Assembly (NCBI GenBank): GCA_026983735.1
Contig: JALSTN010000252.1
Span: 1 to 37,056, forward strand
Direction: 5' to 3'
DNA from: Saprospiraceae bacterium
GTDB taxonomy: Bacteria; Bacteroidota; Bacteroidia; Chitinophagales; Saprospiraceae
DNA length: 37,056 bases
The notes beneath the pieces are model-generated. The model saw only the letters and a program-made list of their open reading frames with translations. It searched no databases and was not told where the DNA came from. The position numbers and the translations under genes were made by a program. Below, one piece after another: positions 28,261-37,013 of the stretch (position 1 is its first letter; the number at the start of each line of letters is the position of its first letter).

Positions 28261-29832
28261 ATGCCAATATTCAATAATATAAACACCTTTTTGAAAAGAT
28301 GATATATCGACTGTTATTTTTGACTTGTTTTTTGTTTCCTCTTTATAAATGCATTTACCCTGAATATTTCGAATACTTACCTTTGCGGAATCATTTTCCC
28401 TTGGTAAGTATATAGTAAGTCGATTGTTGGCTGGATTAGGTGTCAACTGAATGGTTTTTATGTAGAGATTTTCATTAGAATTGTAAAGAGGGATAGCGTT
28501 TTTGGAATAAACAGTGTCCCGCAAAAAAGTGTCTTTCGAATAGGCAAAGAGCTTAAACCAAAGGCTATCTTTTTCCTTGATAAGGTCAGGATCAAAATTG
28601 TAAAAAGTATCTGTCTGCGTTCGTTGAATCAATTGAAACTGGCTAGCTTTTGATTCTTTGTAATATAAATCATAATATAGATTTACACCGTCGTTTGGAT
28701 TGGTAATACTCCATTTTATGGGCTCAAAGGTATTCCAAACTGTATCTGGATTTAATAAGACAATTTGAGGGTTTACATATTGTTGAAGTAATTCTGCAAA
28801 CCCAATGCCATTCACTGCTTTTCCGTCTATAATTCCCCGAGCATCCAATGTTCCTTCATAAAAGAAAAAAGGGTTTCTAACTTCACTAATCTTGTTAGGA
28901 GTGCTCAAAGTTAAGTCAATATTAAGCTGATTGCAAGTCAAATGCCATTCTGATGCATATATGTTTCCCATTCTTGGGAGTTTTTGGAATTTGGTCCTCT
29001 CAAGAGTAAAATCACTCGTAGTCGTGGATTCATGTTCATTAATGTAAGCCGATAAAAGTTTATATTTAGGAGAGGCTGGAACCTTGTTTCTTGGAGTAAA
29101 AATATTCCACAAATTAAAATCCATACCATTGGATAGACGAATGCTAAACCATTCGTATTTTTCTCCGATATATGGATTAAAATCTCCATATTGCCGGTCA
29201 ATCCAGCCCATACCTTCGATCTCTTCAGATGTTCCTAAAAAGCTAAAGCTGCCTGAAATTTTTACTCCTGTTTGTGAATAGTAATAAGTATAATTCTCTT
29301 TGCCTTGATAAAAAAAGCCACTATCCGCTAATATTAAGGGAGGTTTAGTCATGGTAAGATGAACATCGAGGGTGCCGCGCTTTGTCAATGCATGAATATC
29401 GTATTCAAAAGGAATTAATTTACCGGTTGAATCAAGGCTTGTCCTCCAATACTCCTGATGTGTAGTAAATACTTGAGCTTCTATGTTTAATGCTGAAGTG
29501 TCTAGTTTGAGATATACTACTGGCTTGGTGTCATCAAAAAATCGATGCGTAGTCTCATTAGAAAAGTTGAGGATTCTAAACCCTGGAAGTGTGCCGTAAT
29601 TTTGAATAAAATAAGTCAACATGACAGTGTATTCTTGTCCTGTGGTTTTACCTCTTAGGTGCATAGTCGTATACCACCATTCTTGAGGTTCACCTGGGTG
29701 CCTTCCTTCATCTCGGGGAAAACTAATCAAGCTTTTTGGGGGCGTATATGGATAAGTCTTCCAGAACTGTGCATTTAAAAATGTTGAGAAAAGAAAATAA
29801 CATACTATAAAGAGAGATGTGATGTGTTTCAT
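28222..29832 (-). CDS. Secreted CrtC/AttH (lipocalin-like) domain protein with T9SS C-terminal sorting domain
   Basis: Signal-like N-terminus MKHITSLFIVCYFLFSTFLNA; FPRDEGRHPGEPQEWWYTTMHLRG and GMGWIDRQYGDF motifs; C-terminus IQLTPNPANNRLTIYLPRE...GVYIIEYWHSGYSTTKSFIKI. Confidence 0.83.
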   Translation of the reverse strand: MKHITSLFIVCYFLFSTFLNAQFWKTYPYTPPKSLISFPRDEGRHPGEPQEWWYTTMHLRGKTTGQEYTVMLTYFIQNYGTLPGFRILNFSNETTHRFFDDTKPVVYLKLDTSALNIEAQVFTTHQEYWRTSLDSTGKLIPFEYDIHALTKRGTLDVHLTMTKPPLILADSGFFYQGKENYTYYYSQTGVKISGSFSFLGTSEEIEGMGWIDRQYGDFNPYIGEKYEWFSIRLSNGMDFNLWNIFTPRNKVPASPKYKLLSAYINEHESTTTSDFTLERTKFQKLPRMGNIYASEWHLTCNQLNIDLTLSTPNKISEVRNPFFFYEGTLDARGIIDGKAVNGIGFAELLQQYVNPQIVLLNPDTVWNTFEPIKWSITNPNDGVNLYYDLYYKESKASQFQLIQRTQTDTFYNFDPDLIKEKDSLWFKLFAYSKDTFLRDTVYSKNAIPLYNSNENLYIKTIQLTPNPANNRLTIYLPRENDSAKVSIRNIQGKCIYKEETKNKSKITVDISSFQKGVYIIEYWHSGYSTTKSFIKI

Positions 29833-29996
29833 GTCGCAAAAATTGGGTTAGATATTGAAAATATTCTATTAATGTATTTTGCTAAGAAATTCAAACTGAC
29901 AAGTAGAGACAAAATTTAAGGCCTATGGGAAGAATTTAGCGTTTGTTCCTATCCCAATGGACCTCAATCCTTTTGTTTGAACCGATCTATCTAGAA

Positions 29997-30452
29997 TTAC
30001 CATCTGAAGATTGATTTCCATATAGATTTCTTTTGAATAAAATGGTTTTTACTATTTATAATTTCATGCCCTAAAATCTTTTGTCCAATGACACCCCATT
30101 CCGGTAATCCACCAAAATTCCTATCATCTATGAAGATATCAGCATGTATTTTGCGTGTAGAATAGGGCTTTTTTTCTTCGGGGTGACTTTTGTTGATTGC
30201 ATAAAAATTAAGTCCCTTCATTTGACAAAAGCTAATAGCTTCCTCAAGTTGTTTGCCTTCTCGATAGGTCCATAAAATTAATCTATGTCCCACATCTTGA
30301 AATAACTTCAGGGTCTCAAAAGCAAAGGTTCGAGGTGCCCCAATCTTGGGGTATTTATCTTCCACTATTGTGCCATCAAAATCTATGGCAATAGTCAATT
30401 TTCTCGTTTTAAATGTTAATTTTACGTTTGGTTTGTTAGTCATGCTTTTCAC
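29997..30452 (-). CDS. HAD-superfamily phosphatase/hydrolase (BT0820-like)
   Basis: TIAIDFDGTIVEDKYPKIG (DxDGT), HRLILWTYREGKQLEEAISFC, HADIFIDDRNFGG. GTG start at 30452 in the ORF track; ATG at 30443 is an alternative. Confidence 0.85.
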   Translation of the reverse strand: MKSMTNKPNVKLTFKTRKLTIAIDFDGTIVEDKYPKIGAPRTFAFETLKLFQDVGHRLILWTYREGKQLEEAISFCQMKGLNFYAINKSHPEEKKPYSTRKIHADIFIDDRNFGGLPEWGVIGQKILGHEIINSKNHFIQKKSIWKSIFRW

Positions 30453-30470
30453 TCAAATTTGACATTCCCA

Positions 30471-30478
30471 CAAAGATA
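30471..30478 (-). promoter_or_regulatory. Candidate Bacteroidota -7 element (TATCTTTG on minus strand) for the HAD gene
   Basis: CAAAGATA on + strand = TATCTTTG on - strand, about 20-30 bp upstream of the candidate start codons. Confidence 0.5.
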
Positions 30479-30823
30479 GGGTTTTCGTTCGATGTAATCA
30501 TTAGTGTCCGTCGATTATATGTACTTTCTAAGTAGAATGGTTACATTTATGACTAGTGTGTGTAAGTGATTTCCCACTTCACCGTAATTCTTGAAAGGAG
30601 GAATGATGGAACATTCTCAAAACTGTATTTTTACCTTGTAATATGAGATATTTTTGTAGCGTTTGGATCTGTTATGCTGTACTATTTTAGGTTAGTTTTA
30701 CTAGGACTCTCGATAGAGTTAAATTCTAATTCAATTGAACATGTAAGAATTTGTTGCGTTAGAAATGGGAGTATAAGATTCTCCTTATTCTTGAGGGGAG
30801 CGTGTATATAATCGATATAAAAA

Positions 30824-31924
30824 ATGAATAAAGGGTTACTTGAATTCTCAATTGGGAATACAATTAAATTAGAACAGGATATTGAGGATGTAAGCTATAA
30901 TCTCATTCCCAAAAGGCTTGGATTGTATTTGAAAGAATGTATACCTGATTTTGATACTAAGTTCATCTCAGGTAGTGTAATCCAATCCTCAGAAAAAATG
31001 GATTTGGAGCAACTACAGACACCCATTAAATTGTTGATTAATACAGCTAAGGTCAATAATGTCCGGTATATTAATAAGTTTTTTGAGAGTTTAAATTCTA
31101 AGTTGGAAGATCAGGGGATTTATGTTGGTTGTGTTGAGACCTATAATGCTTATCAACATAAGCACTGGATTAGCAGATTTAAGCTAATAAGTATGATCTA
31201 CTTTTTTCTTGTTTTTATAATGAAAAGAGTGTTACCTAAGATCAGAGGTGTTAATAAATTATATTTTTTTCTAACCAAAGGACGTGGGAGAATGGTTACT
31301 AAAGCGGAGGTGCTGGGGAGGCTAGTTAGTTGTGGATTTGAGATAAAAAACTATCGAACTATAGATGGGCTTTTGCATTTTGTAGTTATGAAGAGTAGAA
31401 TGCCGTATTACGATGAAAGTCCTAGTTATGGCCCGCTATATAGTATGCCGAGGATTGGCAAGGATGGAAGGGAGATACGCGTTTATAAACTTAGAACCAT
31501 GCATCCTTATGCTGAGTATTTGCATGATTATATTCTAAGTCAAAACGGATATGCTTCAACAGGAAAACCAGCTAATGACTTTAGGGTAGCTCCATGGGGT
31601 AAATTTTTTCGAAAATATTGGATAGATGAAATGCCTCAAATTATAAATGTATTGAAGGGAGAGATGAAATTGGTAGGTGTACGTCCTGTGGGACGAAGGT
31701 ATTACGAAGACATTCCTGAGGAATACCGGAGTATTCGATTTAAGTATAAACCCGGATGTATACCCCCATATGTTTCATTAGGTATGTCAGGGGACGTAGA
31801 GAATGTGTTGAAAGCGGAGCAGATTTATCTAAACGAATATAAGGATAATCCAATTATTACGGATATTAAATATTTTTTTATGGCTATTTTTAATATTTTA
31901 TTTCGAGGAAAAAGAAGTGCATGA
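30824..31924 (+). CDS. Sugar transferase (monotopic phosphoglycosyl transferase-like, divergent)
   Basis: RIGKDGREIRVYKLRTMHPYAEY; DFRVAPWGKFFRKYWIDEMPQIINVLKGEMKLVGVRPVGRRYY (catalytic Asp-Glu); RFKYKPGCIPPY. Confidence 0.87.
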   Translation: MNKGLLEFSIGNTIKLEQDIEDVSYNLIPKRLGLYLKECIPDFDTKFISGSVIQSSEKMDLEQLQTPIKLLINTAKVNNVRYINKFFESLNSKLEDQGIYVGCVETYNAYQHKHWISRFKLISMIYFFLVFIMKRVLPKIRGVNKLYFFLTKGRGRMVTKAEVLGRLVSCGFEIKNYRTIDGLLHFVVMKSRMPYYDESPSYGPLYSMPRIGKDGREIRVYKLRTMHPYAEYLHDYILSQNGYASTGKPANDFRVAPWGKFFRKYWIDEMPQIINVLKGEMKLVGVRPVGRRYYEDIPEEYRSIRFKYKPGCIPPYVSLGMSGDVENVLKAEQIYLNEYKDNPIITDIKYFFMAIFNILFRGKRSA

Positions 31925-32016
31925 TGTTCTCTTACAGGTTATGAAATGGCTCAATTTTTGTGTATTTAGGATATATGTTTTAGTACTATTAAATGATTGT
32001 TAATTTATAGATTAAC

Positions 32017-32030
32017 TAAAGTATACTTTA
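32017..32030. promoter_or_regulatory. 14-bp perfect palindrome TAAAGTATACTTTA, candidate operator
   Basis: Self-complementary; 73 bp upstream of the Wza-like gene in an otherwise noncoding gap. Confidence 0.35.
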
Positions 32031-32102
32031 ATCGTAAGGATTTTGAAATTATGGTTAATTCTAAGAGGTTTGCAATTCAATTAATTTAGAAGGAAGATTT
32101 GG

Positions 32103-32873
32103 ATGAGAGTTAGTGCGTTAAACTGTAAATGTTGGTTTGTACTTTTTGGGGTGAATATGTTGTTGGGCTGTATTTCAGAGAAAAGTACAGTTTACTTTAA
32201 TGAGCGCTCAGATAGTACTAGAGTGGTTTCTAAGCCGCCTATTCCGGTAATTTTGCCCGGCGATATACTCAGCCTTCAAATCGTAGCAGCAGATCAATCT
32301 TCACTCAGTCCTTTTCTAACTCCACCTCAGAGTGCTACTGGGGCGAAAGCTAATCAAGGACCAACTAGTGAGTATTTGGTTTCCGAAGATAGTACGATTC
32401 TGATTCCGATTATTGGACGTGTTAAGTTAGGGGGATACAATACCATAGAGGCCTCTATTCTTCTTGAGAATCAATTAAGAAAATATGTCCATTTCCCGAA
32501 AGTTATGGTTAGGATTATTAACTTCAAAGTATCTGTTTTAGGCGAAGTTAAGAACCCAGGAATTTACTCGATCCCGGAAGGTCGGGTTACCATACTTCAG
32601 TTGATTGCAATGGCAGGAGACTTGACAATTTATGGGAAAAGGGTTGATATCACGGTGGTTCGTACTATAAATGGAGTGAAAAAATATTATGAAGTAAATT
32701 TGACAAATGATGATTTTTATGACTCGGATGTTTATTATCTTCGACAAAATGACCTCGTATACGTAAGACCAAATAAAGCACAACTCAGTAAAGCATCTTA
32801 TACTCCACTAATTACGGTGATTGTATCATTGACTACTCTGGTAATTACATTACTCAATATTTTAATACGCTAA
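32103..32873 (+). CDS. Wza-like polysaccharide export lipoprotein (Poly_export/SLBB)
   Basis: Lipobox VNMLLGC; ILPGDILSLQIVAADQSSL; LVSEDSTILIPIIGRVKLGGYNTIEASILLENQL; VSVLGEVKNPGIYSIPEGRVTILQLIAMAGDLTIYGKR. Confidence 0.93.
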   Translation: MRVSALNCKCWFVLFGVNMLLGCISEKSTVYFNERSDSTRVVSKPPIPVILPGDILSLQIVAADQSSLSPFLTPPQSATGAKANQGPTSEYLVSEDSTILIPIIGRVKLGGYNTIEASILLENQLRKYVHFPKVMVRIINFKVSVLGEVKNPGIYSIPEGRVTILQLIAMAGDLTIYGKRVDITVVRTINGVKKYYEVNLTNDDFYDSDVYYLRQNDLVYVRPNKAQLSKASYTPLITVIVSLTTLVITLLNILIR

Positions 32874-32876
32874 CAT

Positions 32877-35249
32877 ATGAGTTTTTATTTCCCAGAAGAT
32901 AACCATCAGATGACTGTAATTCAAGATGATAATATTAATGTTCGTGAAGCATTTGAAAAATATTTGTCGAAGTGGTATATCTTTCTCATTTCAATTTTGA
33001 TTTTCTTTTCATTGGCATTTCTCTATCTTAGGTATACAAGACCAAAGTTTATTATCAAAAGTACACTTATTCTAAAAGATGACAAGGCCCGTGGATCATC
33101 AGAATTGTCTGCATTTCAAGACATAGGTTTATTGGATAATTATGTAGATAATGTTGAAAATGAAATACAAGTTTTGAAGTCAAGGAGTCTTATGAGTAAG
33201 GTTGTCCAATCTTTGAATTTAAATATTATGTATTTTGATTTAGGGAAATTCCGTAAATTTTTGACTTTAGATGAAAGAGAACTATATAATAAATCTCCAC
33301 TTTTATTGAATATATATTCAAATAACCGAATTCTAAAAGGAGATACGGTATTTTTTGTTTCAATTATTTCAAGAAATACGATTGATTTGCATCAGGAAAA
33401 AGGTTCAAAGGGACAAAAATTTGGACTGGGGCAAATTATTCACCTTTCAATTGGAGATGTGACCTTTACCCCGACAGATAATATCATGCACTACATCGGA
33501 AAAGAGATTAAAGTAGTCATTCGTCCTGTAAATATTGTGGCAAGGCAATTGGTCAACAATCTTTCTGTTCAACCATTAAACTCCAATACGAGTGTATTGG
33601 AGCTTGCATTTATTACCTCGTTACCCAACAAAGGAAAACTTTTACTAGAGAGATTAATGCAGCAATACAATCAAGATGCCATCGAATATAAAAAAGCATC
33701 CGCTAAAAGTACTTTGGAGTTTATTAATGAGCGACTGGGAATAATATCAAAAGAACTTTCTTCAGTGGAGTATCAGGTTGAAAAGTTTAAATCAAAAAAT
33801 AAACTTACGGATATTGCAGAGGATGCAGGACTCTTTAGGGGATGGGTAAGTGAAACACGACAAAAATTATCTGATATCAACACCCAATTAAAGCTTGTTG
33901 AATATCTTAAAGATTATTTGAGTTCAAACAGAGGGCCGAAGGAATTACTCCCTTCCAATTTGGGCTTTAATTATCCCTCTCTAACTAGGTTGATTGAGAA
34001 TTACAATAAGATTGTTTTAGAGAGAAATAGGCTATTGAAGGGGTCTAGCTCATTGAATCCCGTAGTGACTAACCTAGAACAACAGATTGTACAGCTCAAA
34101 AATAATTTGGGTAATAGTTTGGATAATGTACATTCTTCTCTTACTATCCAACTCAATGCATTAAGAGAGCAGGAAGATGAGTTGAATAATAAAATATCTT
34201 CCATTCCGTCTCAGGAAAGGAAGTATAGGTCCATTGAACGGAGACAGTCAATTAATGAGGGGTTATATCTTTATCTGTTAAAGAAACGAGAGGAGATCGC
34301 TATTTCCAACGCGGTTAAGGTCCTCAATGCAGAGGTACTTGATTTGCCATCTAATGCAGGACCATTAGGTTCTGAGCCAATGAAGGTTTATTCTCTAGCT
34401 TTTCTTTTGAGTCTGATTCTACCCATAAGTGGAATCTATTTGCGAGATTTATTGGATACCAAAATACATAATGTTCAGGATATTTATGATTTGAAACTGC
34501 CGGTAATCGGTGAAATCCCTAGGGCAAAGAAGTCTTTACTGAGTTTTTCTTTTGAAGATAACCAATCCAGTTTAGCTGAAGCCTTTAGATTAGTTAGGAC
34601 AAATGTAGAGTTTGAATTGAGGTCATCCCAACAAATAGGGAAGATTTTGATGGTCTCTTCTACTATCAACAAAGAGGGCAAGACATTTGTAGCTATAAAT
34701 CTTGCAAAATCTTTAGTGAGTATAAATAAAAAAGTACTTTTACTCGGCGCTGATCTGCGTGCTCCTAAAATTCTATCTTATCTAGGAATGGAACGAAGGA
34801 AGGGGCTTTCTGAATATTTAGCTTTTGACGATTATAATTTATCAGAGCTGATTATTAGAATTTCAGATGTCGATGAGCTCTATCTCCTTCCATCCGGCTC
34901 GATACCACCAAATCCTGCAGAGCTTCTACTTAGTGATAAACTGCCAAGCATGCTGGAGTCTCTAAAAAAGCATTTTGATTATATTATTATTGATACTGCT
35001 CCGGTTGCAATGGTAACAGACACACTCTTATTGAATGAATATGCACAATTGCTAATCTATGTCGTTCGTGCAGAATACATTGACAAACGCCAACTTCAAA
35101 TTGTTGATCACTTAAAACGGGAAAGGCGATTTAATAATATTTACTTGCTGTTGAATGATACTCGACCCAAAATGGGGTATGGATATGGCTATGGATATGG
35201 CTATGGATATGGTAATAGAAGGAAAAAATGGTGGCAATGGAAAGCTTAA
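32877..35249 (+). CDS. Wzc-like polysaccharide co-polymerase / BY-kinase
   Basis: Wzz-like N-terminal TM region; coiled coil; GSEPMKVYSLAFLLSLILPISGIYLRD; kinase domain ILMVSSTINKEGKTFVAINLAKSL, VLLLGADLRAPKI, FDYIIIDTAPVAMVTD; Tyr-rich C-terminus. Confidence 0.93.
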   Translation: MSFYFPEDNHQMTVIQDDNINVREAFEKYLSKWYIFLISILIFFSLAFLYLRYTRPKFIIKSTLILKDDKARGSSELSAFQDIGLLDNYVDNVENEIQVLKSRSLMSKVVQSLNLNIMYFDLGKFRKFLTLDERELYNKSPLLLNIYSNNRILKGDTVFFVSIISRNTIDLHQEKGSKGQKFGLGQIIHLSIGDVTFTPTDNIMHYIGKEIKVVIRPVNIVARQLVNNLSVQPLNSNTSVLELAFITSLPNKGKLLLERLMQQYNQDAIEYKKASAKSTLEFINERLGIISKELSSVEYQVEKFKSKNKLTDIAEDAGLFRGWVSETRQKLSDINTQLKLVEYLKDYLSSNRGPKELLPSNLGFNYPSLTRLIENYNKIVLERNRLLKGSSSLNPVVTNLEQQIVQLKNNLGNSLDNVHSSLTIQLNALREQEDELNNKISSIPSQERKYRSIERRQSINEGLYLYLLKKREEIAISNAVKVLNAEVLDLPSNAGPLGSEPMKVYSLAFLLSLILPISGIYLRDLLDTKIHNVQDIYDLKLPVIGEIPRAKKSLLSFSFEDNQSSLAEAFRLVRTNVEFELRSSQQIGKILMVSSTINKEGKTFVAINLAKSLVSINKKVLLLGADLRAPKILSYLGMERRKGLSEYLAFDDYNLSELIIRISDVDELYLLPSGSIPPNPAELLLSDKLPSMLESLKKHFDYIIIDTAPVAMVTDTLLLNEYAQLLIYVVRAEYIDKRQLQIVDHLKRERRFNNIYLLLNDTRPKMGYGYGYGYGYGYGNRRKKWWQWKA
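35175..35210 (+). repeat. In-frame GGNTAT tandem repeat encoding (GY)6
   Basis: GGG TAT GGA TAT GGC TAT GGA TAT GGC TAT GGA TAT, with a near-perfect 12-bp period (GGATATGGCTAT). Confidence 0.95.
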
Positions 35250-35300
35250 AGAATTCAAGAAAATACCGGAGAATTATAGTTCATAATAGTACCCATTCTA

Positions 35301-35340
35301 CCCTAAGCCTTCTAACTAAGAATGCTATTGAGGCTTAGGG
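35301..35340 (+). terminator. Possible terminator hairpin after the Wzc-like gene (weak, no T tract)
   Basis: CCCTAAGCCT ... AGGCTTAGGG perfect 10-bp inverted repeat with 20-nt loop. Confidence 0.4.
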
Positions 35341-35391
35341 GTAAACGAGGAGTAAGTCAGTGTAGTTTTTTCCACCTTACTCAAGATTTAC

Positions 35392-35399
35392 TATCTTTG
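35392..35399 (+). promoter_or_regulatory. Candidate Bacteroidota -7 promoter element TATCTTTG for the LptF/G-type gene
   Basis: TAnnTTTG exact match about 100 bp upstream of the 35502 GTG start. Confidence 0.5.
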
Positions 35400-35501
35400 T
35401 CGCGGTGTTCTTCCTTGCTTGCTGATCGAGGAGACAGAAGGACACCTCGATATAATATCACAGTGCTGTCGTAACGTTTAAGAGTCCTAAATACCTCTAG
35501 A

Positions 35502-37013
35502 GTGAAAATCCTCGACAAATACCTTGTCAAAAGTTTTGTGCCGCCGTTTCTGTTGGCAACATTTATTGCATTGTTTGTATTGATAATGCAGACATTGTGG
35601 CTGTATATAGATGATATCTTAGGCAAAGGAGCAGACTTGTTGGTCGTCCTGCAGTTATTGTTTTACTTGTCTATGTCTTTAGTGCCTATGTCCCTCCCGA
35701 TCGGAGTACTCTTGAGTTCTGTTATGTTGTTTGGAAATTTGTCCGAGAGGTTTGAGTTGTCTAGTATGAAATCTATTGGACTTTCGATGCTCCGTATAAT
35801 GCGCCCATTGATCGTAGTGGCAATGGGTATAAGTGTTTTTTCCTATGTGTTTTACGATTCTATCATTCCGTACTCCAATCTGAAATTTAAATCGCGGCTC
35901 TATGATCTCAGTCGCCAAAAACCTACCCTAAATCTCGAGGAACAAGCTTTTAATGATGATTTCAAGGGGTTTAATATTTATTTCAAGAAAAAAGATGCAG
36001 ATGGACGGCATATCCATGACGTTATTATCTATCAAAGCAAGAAGAGAGGCGGTAGTAAAAAACTCAATGTCATTACAGCAGCTTCGGGCGAGATGTTCAA
36101 TTCTCATAAAGGCAACTATTTCATACTGAAACTTTACAATGGCCATATCTATCGGGATATGTCTAAGGATAGAAGCTTGACAGAGGGAAGTCATCCCTTC
36201 GTCAGAACACATTTTAAAGAGTGGATGAAGGTGTTTGATTTATCTGAATTTGATTTGGACCGGACAAATGAAGAGCTCTTCAAGTCTCATCAGACAATGA
36301 AAAATAGCTTTACGCTTCGTCGAGATATCGATTCGTTTAAAAATAAAGTAATCTATTATGAAAAGCAACAGATAAGAGAGCTAACTCGATTAAAACACGA
36401 CACTTCAAGTGCAACTTCCAAGCCAGCCAAAACGAAGAGAAAGGTTAAGTCCGCCCTTGCCAATTATAAGCAGTTGGACTCTATCCGATGGGATACAGTT
36501 CGGGCATTTGCACAGACCTTCCCTAAAGAGGAACAAGTTATATTAGCAAGGAAGCTCATCCAATCGGTCAATAGAAAACACGAGCGCTTAAAGAGCTATC
36601 GGCAGTCTAGGCGTCGGTTGTGGGATAAAATCAAATCACATACTTATGAGCTCAACATCAAGTATAGCTTTTCGTTAGCTTGTCTTATTTTCTTGTTTAT
36701 CGGTGCGCCGATGGGCGCCATTATCCGAAAGGGGGGATTCGGATATCCTATCTTGATCTCAGTATCGTTTTTCGTGATTTTTATACTCTCGACCATCTTG
36801 TGTAAAAAACTTATGGAGAGTAATGCTATCACTGCTTTTTGGGCTGCATGGATTCCTTTGCTGGTCTTAGTACCTATCGGTGGAATGCTGACCTATCAGG
36901 CTATGTTGGATGCGCGTTTTGAATGGTTGAGGCGCTTTGCCCTGTTCGTTAACCCAAAGCGTGCAATAGAATTCGTAACGAGGCGCAATTGGACAAAAAA
37001 AGCAAGTGTTTAG
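35502..37013 (+). CDS. LptF/LptG (YjgP/YjgQ) family permease
   Basis: MKILDKYLVKSFVPPFLLATFIALFVLIMQTLWLYIDDILGKGAD; SMSLVPMSLPIGVLLSSVMLFGNLSERFELSSMKSIG; C-terminal TMs FLFIGAPMGAIIRKGGFGYPILISV. GTG start. Confidence 0.92.
   Translation: MKILDKYLVKSFVPPFLLATFIALFVLIMQTLWLYIDDILGKGADLLVVLQLLFYLSMSLVPMSLPIGVLLSSVMLFGNLSERFELSSMKSIGLSMLRIMRPLIVVAMGISVFSYVFYDSIIPYSNLKFKSRLYDLSRQKPTLNLEEQAFNDDFKGFNIYFKKKDADGRHIHDVIIYQSKKRGGSKKLNVITAASGEMFNSHKGNYFILKLYNGHIYRDMSKDRSLTEGSHPFVRTHFKEWMKVFDLSEFDLDRTNEELFKSHQTMKNSFTLRRDIDSFKNKVIYYEKQQIRELTRLKHDTSSATSKPAKTKRKVKSALANYKQLDSIRWDTVRAFAQTFPKEEQVILARKLIQSVNRKHERLKSYRQSRRRLWDKIKSHTYELNIKYSFSLACLIFLFIGAPMGAIIRKGGFGYPILISVSFFVIFILSTILCKKLMESNAITAFWAAWIPLLVLVPIGGMLTYQAMLDARFEWLRRFALFVNPKRAIEFVTRRNWTKKASV

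Noticed and set aside
35381-35626. 81-aa minus-strand ORF across the LptF/G-type upstream region
   Set aside because: Overlaps the promoter/leader and start of a well-supported gene; no recognisable motif.
36048-36055. GGCGGTAG ops/JUMPstart-like octamer
   Set aside because: Lies inside the LptF/G-type CDS (KKRGGSKK) downstream of the EPS genes in a Bacteroidota context; likely coincidence.
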